64,000 nt of DNA from the NCBI GenBank assembly GCA_949126835.1, contig OX421507.1:30449382-30513381 (forward strand), read 5' to 3'. The position numbers and the translations under genes were made by a program. This document shows positions 21,126-36,100 of the stretch, piece after piece (the first letter of the stretch is position 1; each line of letters starts with the position of its first letter). Origin of the DNA: Anisus vortex. Lineage: Eukaryota > Mollusca > Gastropoda > Planorbidae. The notes beneath the pieces are model-generated. The model saw only the letters and a list, made by a program, of their open reading frames with translations. It made no database searches and had not been told where the DNA came from.

Positions 21126-24100
21126 CTGTGAAATCAACCAGTTAAAATGTGAATAAAATTGTTTCTAAACTAAAACTGTCAGCACAACTTTGTCACAATT
21201 ATTGAAAGCCAAACATTTAATGACCTCTTCACTAAGCACAAGTAGTTTTTTTGTATCATTAGAATCTAGTAATAATATATGACTCTGTCCAAGGTTCTTC
21301 CTTTTCTCATTATTAAAAAAAAAAATTGGTTCACCATTGGAGCCCTGGGCATGTACAAAGTGAAAGTAACACTCTTTACAATTGAGCAAAAAACTGGAGG
21401 CAAATACAAACAGACAGACCCATCCCTACACACTGAAGAAATCAAAGCAATACTTAAAAGGAATTAATGCCAATGAATGCAAATTGTCTGATTTGCATCA
21501 AATCCACCCGAAATATGATGCTTACTTTAAATTTACCCCCATCTTCAAAACTGCTCTCTGTACCACTCTACCCGGTCAGCCGTATGGCCCCAGGAAGCTA
21601 CCCTCAATGATAAACTGTATGGTGGACCAGAGCAGCTGACAGCCACTGCGTAGTTCATCACAATTATTGGAACTGTATAAATCCTTATAACTTGAGAACG
21701 AAGAAGAAGAAGAAGACAGGGTTCTATCTTTGAAAACATTTGTTAAATTCCTGACCTTTTGCCATGTGTCATGTCATGTACAGAAAATTCAAAAACCAAA
21801 CTTTATTTAAACTATGCGTAAAATACATCAATACGCAAGTAATCCAAATGGACATTTTATTTGTGGATGTTTCTACTGCTTATAAAACTTTTAGAAACAG
21901 CTTTTAAAATAATGTTTAAAAAAAAAGTAACACTATACAACATAGCTATATGTTGTTTCACACTGCTTTGTCCATTGTAACAAAAACTCACACAATTTTG
22001 TCAGCTTTTGCAAAACTTTTCAAAGCTTGAAAATTCAAGTCAGTTTTTGTCAAACTTTCCTTAGCCCGTACTAGCCCTGTACTAACCCTGTCTTCTGTCT
22101 TGTAAGGGAATCTGTGCGCCCAGACAATGTCTTATCTTTTATTTTACAGATGCTCCTTCTAAAAAGAAGATTATTGCATCCTACGCTTTACCGTGGTCCG
22201 AGTCTAGTTTTGCATTTTGATCTATTGATGGAGATTGTGGTCTATTTTTTTGTATATAAGGGCAAAGAACTTACCATCATGTTCTGGTAAGCTTTCCCTC
22301 CAGAAGGGGGTTTTGGTGAGTTGGCATGTTTCCTTGTCTGCTCACTCCTGGCTGGCCAGGTAGGAAACATGGACGGGTCAACGGGTAGGGGAGATTCTCC
22401 AAAGTAATCATGCTCTATGCCTTCTTCTGCCGTTATTCTCTTGACAGGATCATATGCAAAGAACCTGGAGAACACAAGTAAATCTATTCACCTGATGGCA
22501 TACACAAGTAAATCTATTCGCATGATGGCATACACAAGTAAATCTATTCACATGATGGCATACATAAGTAAATCTATTCACATGATGGCATACACAAGTA
22601 AATCTATTCACATGATGGCATACACAAGTAAATCTGTTCACATGATGGCATACACAAGTAAATCTATTCACATGATGGCATACACAAGTAAATCTGTTCA
22701 CATGATGGACAAGGTATTTAAAGAAAACAACTTTTCACAAGCTCCAATTGCTCATGTTGTGATATAATCATCATAGTTAAAGGAATTAATATACAGTAAA
22801 CCCATGTTTTCTTGTGGCTTCAGTAAATCATTCACTTTTGTTAGTGTATGTAAATGTAATGTTACTATTTCACTGGATTTTGTACAATATGAGTATTTTT
22901 GTATATTTATCATTTCAGTAAAGAAAAAAAAAATTTTGTTTTAACCTAAAAAATTAAAACTATATAGTAACATTATTAAAAACTTATTACAATTAATCAA
23001 AATGTTCAGGAAAAATGGTGGCAGTGCATTCGGCTGGTGTACCAAAGGCTCTGGGTTTGAACCCTGGTGAAATTTAGGATTTGTTGCCTGGGACTGGAGG
23101 GGTCAGATCAAATTGTTCCATTGGGCTGGTGAAGTAGCATTCTCCAGTCTCTGTGGCCACTGCATACTAGGGGACTGTGTGGCCGGGACAAAGCCCAGCC
23201 ACCTTTAATTTACCCTAACTAAACTCAGGTACCCATCACAGTTGGGTAGACTACTACCAGGATTTGAACCAAGGACATTGCATTTGCCAGCCATAAGTGA
23301 TGCCACTCTGCCATGGTGTCATGTATAATAGTACATGTAATAAAATAAATATAAGGTGAGTACTTTGAGAATTTTTCCAGACTGTAATCTTGTTTGTCAA
23401 CTCTGAGATATATAAGAGATTATTGTATTTATCCAAGCGTAGAAAACTCTGCCTTCTTCCATTGACAAGAATTAAATAGTATGCATAAAGGTTGAAGTGT
23501 AAAACATTTCCAGTCCCATTCATTCATTTGCTTGAAAACATTTCTGTGTGCTGCTACGCTACTTGTTGTACGAAAAGATGTAGGGGATTAAATTTTATTT
23601 CATTTCCAAAAGAAAACGATGTACTGTGAATGTCAGACGTGAAAAATCGCCTATTTATAATCCGAAATAAATTGCTTGATGCAAAAGAATTTTAGTTTTT
23701 ATGAATCTATGCATTGTTTTTTTTTTAATTACCAAGGACGCAACTCTTGACTAACTTATTTTATAAAAAAATCTAAATTTAACTTAACGCGACACACATC
23801 TTGAGTATTAATTATTGCCTACTCACATTTGATGTTAAAAACTGATTCCTCATAACTAATCTTGTAGCCTTTGTATATTTCTAGACCAGAACTGGCCGTC
23901 GAGGTTGAAATCAAATGTCAAACACCAGAAAAAGTATTTTTTCGTTTACAAATATTGTGGGAATGGCACAGGAAGTTCCATATGAAAAGGTCATGCCTCA
24001 TTAAGACTTGTCAATGGAAATGCCTAAGTCAATGTGTACCTACCTATTCAATAGATCAAAACCAAGGTCTGTCAAGTAAGGACCAAATCTGTTTCTCACT

Positions 24101-27100
24101 GCGTTGTAAGGGTTTTCGTTGAATTGAACTTTCTTCATGCCTGGCAACTCAGTTACTCCGGACCAGATTTTTTCTGTTGGGGTGCCTAAATCCTGGAGAA
24201 AAAATATATTGAATGTTAAATGTGTCGCCTAAGTTTTACATCTTAAAAGTCAAGAAAATACTTCTTAAAACGTCCAATGTGTCCGGAATAATGTCTTCTA
24301 AATTTTTGGAATATTTTAGGAAGAAAACTAAATTCTATTTTAAAATGAGGATTAAAATCATTAGGGTCATTCTAATTCAAGCTGCAGCACCTTTGGCTGG
24401 CGTACTGTAGGTCCTGGGTTCAAATCCTGGTGAAGGCTAGGATTTGTTCCACGGTTTGAAGAGTGTCCCTGGGTCTGCCTAGCTCTGATGGGTTAGTTGG
24501 GGTGAAGTAAAGGTGGCATTGTACTGGCCAAACAATCCCCTAGTATGCCTTAGCCACAAAAAACTGATGAACGCTACTTCACCAACCCCATGGATCAATT
24601 TGGCATGCTGAGATTTTTTCAATAAACTATGAGAATTAAAATTGAATCATTCTTCATTCTAACTACCCTTCCCTACCCATTTATTATTGTCTCAATAAAA
24701 CAAATGGAAACAAACATACAGTTTGAGACTAGCCACCATTAACAGGGCATGCAGCATAACATAGGGTATCCTCTCTGCAGTATATGCACTATACTTCTCT
24801 CTCCATATGGCTCGCTCATATACTTGCACCTCACCCGGTAGCACAAATTCCAGACTCTAGTCCTGCACCAGGGCAGGTTGACACAGGCTTTTGATCACAT
24901 TGTTTCCTTCCCACCAAGTTTCTTGGCTGTGCAACAGTTCGCCCACCAGTGTAGTCTTAATGGGATTGTAGCGGTGGTTCTTGGCTGTGCAACAGTTCGC
25001 CCACCAGTGTAGTCTTAATGGGATTGTAGCGGTGGTTCTTGGCTGTGCAACAGTTCGCCCACCAGTGTAGTCTTAATGGGATTCTAGCGGTGGTTTAAAC
25101 ACTTTGCTAGCTTTGAGGCCCATGGGCAGAGAAATGCCCCCCCCCTCCTGGTTAAGGAGAACAACTATCAAATGTATAGACCAGTGAAATTGTGTAAAAT
25201 AGATTTACCTTGAAAATTTTATTGATCTGATCTATCTCAGATTTTCCCGGCCATAGAGCCTTCATGAGGAGTAACTCTGCAAAGATACAACCAACTGACC
25301 ACATGTCAATGTGAGTTGTGTACTCCTGCCAGAAAGAATCAAATGTAGCCATTGGTTAGCTTACAACATACATTAAACATACAGCAGTCTGATTGGTATA
25401 ACAGCAAGCACTTTTAAATTTGGTCTTTACCGTTTTGCCCTTAGAGTCGCCGTACTTCACCAATTTAAGGATGTTTCGTTTCTGATAGTAATGCAATTTT
25501 TTTAACTTGATACCGGTATACATTTAATTTTATTCTAGTATGCAGTGGCGACAAACTGGTGAACGCTGCTTCACCAGCCCTATGACTAGTTTTGTCTGAA
25601 GGTTACTTAACGTTTTTTTTATACAGAGCTATGAAACTTGGCTTAGGGATTGGCAAATTATAGTAGGCTCTATTATTCTATAGTATATTATTCAAGTTAT
25701 TATTACTTTTGATCATAAATTTGAGCAAAGTAAGCCTAGTTTTGTATCTGTTGTATGAAACAAAATGTAATTTTGTGACTATCTGTTATTTGAGCAAGGA
25801 CAAGAAGCATGTTTTGTATAATAAATAATGTTCAATTAAATATTAATTATAATAAATAATGTTCAATTAAATATTAATTATAATAAATAATGTTCAATTA
25901 AATATTAATTATAATAAATAATGTTCAATTAAATATTGATTATAATAAATAATGTTCAATTAAATATTAATTATAATAAATAATGTTAAATAAAATATTA
26001 ATTACAATAAATAATGTTCAATTAAATATTAATTATAATAAATAATGTTCAATTAAATATTAATTATAATAAATAATGTTCCATTAAATATTAATTTTTA
26101 GGATATGTGTCAGCTAGTTGGACTAGAATTTTTCTTTTTTTCAATTGCAGAATACAAGTAATCTTTTATTGTATTATTATGAGTTCTAGTCGAATGTTTG
26201 AATATGTTTGTGTGTTTTTGTAAATCGAGTTCATTCGAGTAATAAAATGGGGATAATTTCTGCATAATTTTACAAAAATTCTCAACATCCCCATAATCAT
26301 AGATTCAAATTCAAACATAAAAAAAAGTGGTACAATATTTATTTTTAGAAAAAATGTGCTTTGATGCTAGCGTTATAATTCAGCCCTAAGCGTTTTCCAG
26401 CCTATAACTCCCCTATCCCTAAGCCAAGTGGCATAACTCCGTTTATTTAACAAGAATTAGATAAAAATATTATTAAAAAATTCACTGTAAAAGGTAAAAG
26501 AACTATCCAAGCGACTGATTTAAATTCTTTACAGTTAAATATAAAAATATAAAGTTTAATTTAAACCAAAAGAGATGACAATTAACTAATAAATAAAAAG
26601 GAAAATAATAAAAATCACTGAGTATACATCAATAGGTTCCGATAGTTTGTCAAGAAATTTTGAATTTATCGTATCGGACTCAAATCCTCCTATTCAAAGC
26701 CTATTCAACTTATACAATGCTTTCAATATCACTATTATATTAGCATTATCAAAATAATACAGCCTTTTCCTCACAAGCCTAGCCTAATGCTTCTCTAAAT
26801 ATTGCCAAAATACCTTTAATTTTCGCATAACTAACGATAAAAATGCGTTATTTAAACAAATTCACTCAAATCCGATCGATTGAGCTAAAAAAAACAAACA
26901 TATAAAAATTGCGTCACTATCGCTCTTCTAGGTCAGAGATTAAAAATAGTTCATTAAGCAATTAAAAACTAGCAGTACTGCCGGCAACAAAACAACCCGA
27001 AATCGGCGACGCGCGACTTTAGTTGTCTGCCAGTAGAGGAGACTTACGGCGACTGTAGTTGGGAAATGGTTAACTAGTATTGTGACAGTCTTACCTTACA

Positions 27101-30100
27101 TCCTAGCAGCAATTCAGGTGCTCTATACCATAATGTTACAACCACAGGAGTGTAGGGTTTCAGTGGTGATCCATATTCCCTGGCCAAACCAAAGTCACCA
27201 ACCTTCACAGCAATGCACACAAAACAAAACAGTTTTTATTTAAAGAGATCAGAATACATTAAAAAAAATAACAAAACTTAATGTTCGATTTTTTCTTTCA
27301 ACAAGTGCTAGTTGATCAATTAAATCATTGTTTTCAAATTAGATACTAGGGGATTGTGTGGCCGGCACAATGGCCAGGCACCTTTACTTTAGCCCAACTA
27401 TTGTCATGTACCCATCAGAGCTGGGTAGACTCAGCAGGGCTGCCTATCCCCAAAAATTTCTCAGTAACAAAAGCCCGAATTGTCAGTAACAAGACCCTCT
27501 TGTCAGTAATACTTTAATAAAACACCGAATGAGCGTTTTCTAACGATATATATTAAGACTTTCGCACACATACACACACACATATATATATTCCCGATTT
27601 CGCTTAATATCCCTAATTCCTGGCGATATTTTTGAAAACGTGTTTTTTAAAGTTGTGTGAGTGCTGGTTGATGAGATTTAGTTTTTTTATCAACGGCATT
27701 TTTACACACATAAACCTAGACTGCCCTAAACCCAGTAAAACTGGTAGAGCTACAACAATGGAAGTACAGAGAAAGTAGGAAATATACGGGAATAGTATTA
27801 CTAATACCAACTACCTCATCAGACTGTAAATAGTATTACTAATACCAACTACCTCATCAGACTGTAAATAGTATTATTAATACCAACTACCTCATCAGAC
27901 TGTAAATAGTATTACTAATACCAACTATCTCATCAGACTGTAAATAGTATTACTAATACCAACTACCTCATCAGACTGTAAATAGTATTACTAATACCAA
28001 CTACCTCATCAGACTGTAAATAGTATTACTAATACCAACTACCTCATCAGACTGTAAATAGTATTACTAATACCAACCATCTCATCAGACTGTAAATAGT
28101 ATTACTAATACCAACTACCTCATCAGACTGTAAATAGTATTACTAATACCAACTATCTCATCAGACTGTAAATAGTATTACTAATACCAACTATCTCATC
28201 AGACTTTAAATAGTATTACTAATACCAACTACCTCATCAGACTGTAAAAAGTATTACTAATACCAAATACCTCATCAGACTGTAAATAGTATTACTAATA
28301 CCAACTACCTCATCAGACTGTAAATAGTATTACTAATACCAACTACCTCATCAGACTGTAAATAGTATTACTAATACCAACTACCTCATCAGACTGTAAA
28401 TAGTATTACTAATACCAACTACCTCATCAGACTGTAAATAGTATTACTAATACCAACTACCTCATCAGACTGTAAATAGTATTACTAATACCAACTACCT
28501 CATCAGACTGTAAATAGTATTACTAATACCAACTACCTCATCAGACTGTAAATAGTATTACTAATACCAACTACCTCATCAGACTGTAAATAGTATTACT
28601 AATACCAACTACCTCATCAGACTGTAAATAGTATTACTAATACCAACTACCTCATCAGACTGTAAATAGTATTACTAATACCAACTACCTCATCAGACTG
28701 TAAATAGTATTACTAATACCAACTACCTCATCAGACTGTAAATAGTATTACTAATACCAACTACCTCATCAGACTATAAATAGTATTACTAATACCAACT
28801 ACCTCATCAGACTGTAAATAGTATTACTAATACCAACTACCTCATCAGACTGTAAATAGTATTACTAATACCAACTACCTCATCAGACTGTAAATAGTAT
28901 TACTAATACCAACTACCTCATCAGACTGTAAATAGTATTACTAATACCAACTACCTCATCAGACTGTAAATAGTATTACTAATACCAACTACCTCATCAG
29001 ACTGTAAATAGTATTACTAATACCAACTATCTCATCAGACTGTAAATAGTATTACTAATACCAACTATCTCATCAGACTGTAAATAGTATTACTAATACC
29101 AAATACCTCATCAGACTGTAAATAGTATTACTAATACCAACTACCTCATCAGACTGTAAATAGTATTACTAATACCAACTACCTCATCAGACTGTAAATA
29201 GTATTACTAATACCAACTACCTCATCAGACTGTAAATAGTAATACTAATACCAACTACCTCATCAGACTGTAAATAGTATTACTAATACCAACTATCTCA
29301 TCAGACTGTAAATAGTATTACTAATACCAACTATCTCATCAGACTGTAAATAGTATTACTAATACCAACTACCTCATCAGACTGTACATAGTAATACTAA
29401 TACCAACTACCTCATCAGACTGTAAATAGTATTACTAATACCAACTATCTCATCAGACTGTAAATAGTATTACTAATACCAACTATCTCATCAGACTGTA
29501 AATAGTATTACTAATACCAACTACCTCATCAGACTGTAAATAGTATTACTAATACCAACTATCTCATCAGACTGTAAATAGTATTACTAATACCAACTAC
29601 CTCATCAGACTGTAAATAATAGTACCAACTATCTCATCAGACTGTAAATAGTATTACTAATACCAACTACCTCATCAGACTGTAAATAGTAATACTAATA
29701 CCAACTACCTCATCAGACTGTAAATAGTATTACTAATACCAACTACCTCATCAGACTGTAAATAGTATTACTAATACCAACTATCTCATCAGACTGTAAA
29801 TAGTATTACTAATACCAACTACCTCATCAGACTGTAAATAGTATTACTAATACCAACTATCTCATCAGACTGTAAATAGTATTACTAATACCAACTACCT
29901 CATCAGACTGTAAATAGTATTACTAATACCAACTACCTCATCAGACTGTAAATAGTATTACTAATACCAACTATCTCATCAGACTGTAAATAGTATTACT
30001 AATACCAACTACCTCATCAGACTGTAAATAGTATTACTAATACCAACTACCTCATCAGACTGTAAATAGTATTACTAATACCAACTACCTCATCAGACTG

Positions 30101-33100
30101 TAAATAGTATTACTAATACCAACTACCTCATCAGACTGTAAATAGTATTACTAATACCAACTACCTCATCAGACTGTAAATAGTATTACTAATACCAACT
30201 ACCTCATCAGACTGTAAATAGTATTACTAATACCAACTATCTCATCAGACTGTAAATAGTATTACTAATACCAACTATCTCATCAGACTGTAAATAGTAT
30301 TACTAATACCAACTACCTCATCAGACTGTAAATAGTAATACTAATACCAACAACCTCATCAGACTGTAAATAGTATTACTAATACCAACTATCTCATCAG
30401 ACTGTAAATAGTATTACTAATACCAACTATCTCATCAGACTGTAAATAGTATTACTAATACCAACTACCTCATCAGACTGTAAATAGTATTACTAATACC
30501 AACTATCTCATCAGACTGTAAATAGTATTACTAATACCAACTACCTCATCAGACTGTAAATAGTATTACTAATACCAACTACCTCATCAGACTGTAAATA
30601 GTATTACTAATACCAACTACCTCATCAGACTGTAAAGACCGTATTTTTCGGACATTTTCTGTGTTATTTTTTTATTTAAAGTGCCGTTAAGAAAAGGGAA
30701 ACATATTTCACAGATAAAACAACAAATGAAACATTCATGAATACTAGTTACCGTATCAGACAGTAATAGTAATAGCAATGAAACTTATTTTTAGGACATT
30801 TTCTGATAATTTTTTGTAGACAAAATATTTTTTCCACTGGACCATAAAAAGCGTTACAGATTTTAACCTTACCGTAACACCGTATTTTGGCTACCAAAAT
30901 CGCAATCTTACAACCAAAACCGTATCAAAAAGGCAGCCCTGACTCAGGGGCACCCTCCTGTCCTGGGAGCAAATCCTAGCCTTCAACATGATTCAATCCC
31001 AAAATGTCAGCAAGACTAGACACAGACCACAAAATGCTGGCAAGACTAGACACAGACCACAAAATGCCAGCAAGACTAGACACAGACCACAAAATGCCAG
31101 CAAGACTAGACACAGAACACAAAATGCCAGCAAGACTAGACACAGACCACAAAATGCCAGCAAGACTAGACACAGACCACAAAACGGACTATACACAGAC
31201 CACAAAATGCCAGCAAGACTAGACACAGACCACAAAATGCCAGCAAGACTAGACACATACTACAAAATGCCAGCAAGACTAGACACAGACCACAAAATAT
31301 ACAAGGAGCTATCGTAACATATAAGATAAGAGTAAGTCAATGTAATGATGTACTTTTAAAATGCCTTTATGACTGAGTAGAAGATTTGATGTCTTCAGAT
31401 CTCTGTGCAGGATCCAGTTGTCATGCAAGTGTCTGACTGCTCGTAAAAGTTGTCTCAGTAGTGTCTTCACTTCACCTGCACAACAATGTGAATGCTATTA
31501 GCATAGTTAAAAAAACAGAATGTTTTATATAACTAACTTATGAATTAGATTATTTTGATAAAGTAAGTTATGTTTCTAACAATCTACTCAATCTTATCAA
31601 TTTTTACCAGCAAAAAAGAAAAAAATTCTGAACCCTATTGATGTCTCAGCCATTCTGAAATAAAGTCTGGGCCTAAGGGAATAATTAGTAAAATAATGGC
31701 CGGGACTCAGGTATACATAGCAGGAAAGTAGGTTGGGACTGGAAGGGTTAATATCTATAAAGTAACACATCAAAATTAAAATAAATCTATATATAAATCC
31801 ATATAAATATATAACATGTGAAGAAGAAGTGTACTGCATGCAAAGCAGAGACTGTGCCCTTTGTTAGGCAGCACACCCTATCTGCCTGCCATAGGGTGGC
31901 TCGTCTCGGACAGGATCTTGGTGTGCTGCATCCCCCTTGATCTATCCCGCCCTGGATGTACGAGCCAGATGGCTTGTCCCATTTTTTATGAGACGTTATA
32001 GATCATAAATAGCTAAACAAATGTGTGTATGTCTAGAGCAGGCGTTGGCAACCTAAGATGTGCGTGCCAAAGGTGGCACGCAGAGTGAGTTTCAATGGCG
32101 CGCAGAAGACTCCCTCAAAAAGTCAATTCTACAAGTAATTGAGTGATTTAAGCAGGGTGACTTTTAAGATGCTGGCAAGCTGAATGAATTAAAAAGTCTA
32201 CTTTGGCCACACTATTATCAAAAGGTTGCCGACCCCTGGTCTAGAGCTTTTTTCTAATCTAAAATAGAATTTTAAAAAAAATATGATTAAAAAAAACAGT
32301 TGAATCCTATAGAAAAGAATGATTGTGTGTACTGACCAACCAGGAATGGATTCTTCATATTCTCCATTAAACTCTTTAAATCGTGCTCAACAAAATCCAT
32401 CACAATGTAAATTTTGTCCATGTTACTGCCAACTACAATTTCCTGAAAAATAAAAGCCAAACAGAAACTTTCAGTGTTCAACTCAACATAGAGAATTTAA
32501 AATATTATTTACCAAAGATGAGATGAAGAATTACACAATACACTTTACTCAATGGCTTATAAGCATAATAAAAATGAGATGGCAGAAGAAGGTATCAATT
32601 AACCAGCAGTGGGACGTATCCAGGCAACAACAAAAATAGGGAAAGAGATATTGGAAAACAAAAGTGTGTATGTTAGGGCACAAGAAGACCAGGGGATGGT
32701 GTGGGCAAACAGGCACTAGACTAGAATCCCCAAGAGAAGAGAAAAGTGGGAAGATCAAAACATATTAAATCTGTCAAGCTTGTAAGTCATGTTGGAATGG
32801 ATATTCATCCAAGTCCATATCTGAATCGTCCTTATTATTGTCAAATGACAGCGCCAGTGGAAGAAGGTCTTGAGTCACACTTTTCGCATTTTGAGAAAAT
32901 GCAAATTTAAAGTTTAAATGCTCTCCAAAAAGTCTAAATTTAATACCCGGTATTTAAAAAGTGCATTAACCAAATATATTTTTAGTTACCGGTAGATCAA
33001 AATATTTTTTATCAAATTTCACCAAAAACTTAAAAGAAATAGGTTAAATAAATGTTAAAAAATGCATGTCTGTTTTGGACTTAGATCTTTCTTTCATTTT

Positions 33101-36100
33101 AATTAGACTTACATCGTTTTTGGATAGTAGTCTAGTAATAATATAACACTGTTTTGAAATAAATAGAACAAAACAATGAAAAAGATAAGATAAAGATAAG
33201 AGTATTAGTCTGGAAAGAGTTTTGTTAAAAGACTTGATGCCATTTCTTTATTGTTACAAGTCATTTCTGCAAGCACTGTCTTTTTATAGGAAAGTATAGT
33301 AAAAATAAAGTAAAGTAAAAATAGTTTTTTTTAGTTCATTACACAATTACAAAACATTTCTTTCATTAATAGGAATGGTATTTTTCATTCAAAATACTAC
33401 AGCTTACAGAAAAATCATCTGTGCCTTTGACTATTTTTTTTTTTTTTTAAAGTAAATAATAAACAAGTCTGTCAAATAAATACTAAATCTAAATAAATAT
33501 GTTTTGTTCTGAAATTCTTTGTGTAAATAATATTTTTTAAAAATATAAGTAAAAAATAAATAAAAAAATGAAATTTTTCTAGCCAAAATAAGGAAAAAAT
33601 TAGTATGTTAGAAATATTGAAATAAATTCATGTGTATAACAGGTGCAAAGCCACAGGGGGGGCTGAGGAGGGCTGAGCCCCCCCTGGAATTAAAAAAAAT
33701 AAAAAATTTTCAACAGTTTTTGGTAAAACAAGTACTAAAATAAAAAAAAATTTGGAAACTATTTGTCACATAAAAGTTTAGCCCCCCCTGGAAAAAATTT
33801 CTGGCTTTGCCCCTGTGTGTACATCAATTATAGACCTATTCCCCGTGTGGGAATCGGGGTCCTGGAAATGACCAGTTGAAAGAATAAGTACTTACTTAGT
33901 CCCACTTGCATGTCGTAAAAGGCGACTAATAGTGGATTGTGCATTAGGTATAACCCAGCACATAAAACTTATGTCCCCTTTGTGGTGCTGAAGAAAACCC
34001 AATGGACCAATATGAAAGACCTGTCAGTTACAACACAGTGTGCAACATGCAAAAAAACAACTTTAAGGAGGAATGGCTAAATCAATGGGCTCAGGGAACA
34101 ACTGGAAGAAATATATACAGAGAAATGAATCAGCCCAACAAACAAGACAACATAAAGTTCCTCCCCCGCAAAGAACAATGCACTATATTCCAGTTGAGAA
34201 CAGGACATATAGCACTCAACTCACACCTAAATAGAATAGACCCAACTCACCCACTTAATTGCAGACGTTGCCCCTGCCCACAAGAAACTGTGGACCACTT
34301 CCTGCTTGAATGTCCTGAGCTGACCTATCTCAGATACACTCTGCTCCCCCCTCAACCTACCAGTACCAACACACTATATAGCAGTATTGAACAACTGAAA
34401 AAGACATGTAAATATGTTTGTGTGGCATTGACTGCAAGAGAGCAAACAGCTCTGCAGACTGGCTAATAGGGGTATTTATATATGAATAGTCCTAACCAAA
34501 AATAAACTTAAGACGTTCTTTCACTGTCGCCGTCAAATGTTATATTTGTGGGTATAAAGCTATTGATTAATGAGTCAAGAAATGGCTATAAACAAAATAA
34601 TTTCAAGTTGAAGGGCCAGTGAAAATTACCCACACTTCAATAGCAAAATGTAAAAAAAAAAAAAAATAAAAGTAGAAAAAGTTTTAACTTATATTTTCAT
34701 AAGCAGTCATGTCTTTCTCTCAGCCCTGCAAAGAACACACTAAACACCTCATTAAACACATGACTCACCCTGACTGTGACAATATTTTCATGTTGTGCCT
34801 TCAGTAATGTGTTAATTTCTCGTAATGATGTGATGGGGAAACCCTCTTTCTCTTTCTCCATCTTCAACCTCTTCAGGGCCACAATCTCGTCCGTCTTCTT
34901 ATCCAAGGCTCTGTACACCACACCATAAGTTCCTTCTTCAATCCTGTTTAAACAATTGAACTCTTCAACACTTCGGCACCCCTGGACAGACAAATTGGAT
35001 TATCAACAATTGAATATTCACTAAATATCACCATTATTAATAATAAAACTTTTTTTTTTCAATAAAAACTGTAAATAATTTGTTTTGCTATGTGTGTATA
35101 TGTAAAGCATGTTATAATAATTTGTTTTGCTATGTGTAGCATGTTATAATAATTTGTTTCACTGTGTGTGTATATGTAAAGCATGTTATAATAATTTGTT
35201 TTGCTATGTGTAGCATGTTATAATAATTTGTTTCACTGTGTGTGTATATGTAAAGCATGTTATAATAATTTGTTTTGCTATGTGTAGCATGTTATAATAA
35301 TTTGTTTCACTGTGTGTGTATATGTAAAGCATGTTATAATAATTTGTTTCACTGTGTGTGTATATGTAAAGCATGTTATAATAATTTGTTTCACTGTGTG
35401 TGTATATGTAAAGCATGTTATAATAATTTGTTTCACTGTGTGTGTATATGTAAAGCATGTTATAATAATTTGTTTTGCTATGTGTAGCATGTTATAATAA
35501 TTTGTTTCACTGTGTGTGTATATGTAAAGCATGTTATAATAATTTGTTTCACTGTGTGTGTATATGTAAAGCATGTTATAATAATTTGTTTCACTGTGTG
35601 TGTGTATGTAAAGCATGTTATAATAATTTGTTTCACTGTGTGTGTATATGTAAAGCATGTTATTATAATTTGTTTCACTGTGTGTGTATATGTAAAGCAT
35701 GTTATAATAATTTGTTTCACTGTGTGTGTGTATATGTAAAGCATGTTATTATAATTTGTTTCACTGTGTGTGTGTATGTAAAGCATGTTATAATAATTTG
35801 TTTCACTGTGTGTGCATATGTAAAGCATGTTATAATAATTTGTTTCACTGTGTGTGTATATGTAAAGCATGTTATAATAATTTGTTTCACTGTGTGTGTG
35901 TATATGTGTAGCATGTTATAATAATTTGTTTCACTGTGTGTGTATATGTAAAGCATGTTATAATAATTTGTTTCACTGTGTGTGTATATGTAAAGCATGT
36001 TATAATAATTTGTTTTGCTATGTGTGTATATGTAAAGCATGTTATAATAATTTGTTTCACTGTGTGTGTATATGTAAAGCATGTTATAATAATTTGTTTC

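Noticed and set aside
24378..24440. tRNA gene
   Set aside because: A and B box-like motifs belong to the SINE head; no complete cloverleaf seen and many copies exist. Same for 3085, 12592 and 455.
34002..34466. Host gene of 154 codons
   Set aside because: Matches the zinc-finger tail of LINE ORF2; truncated element copy.
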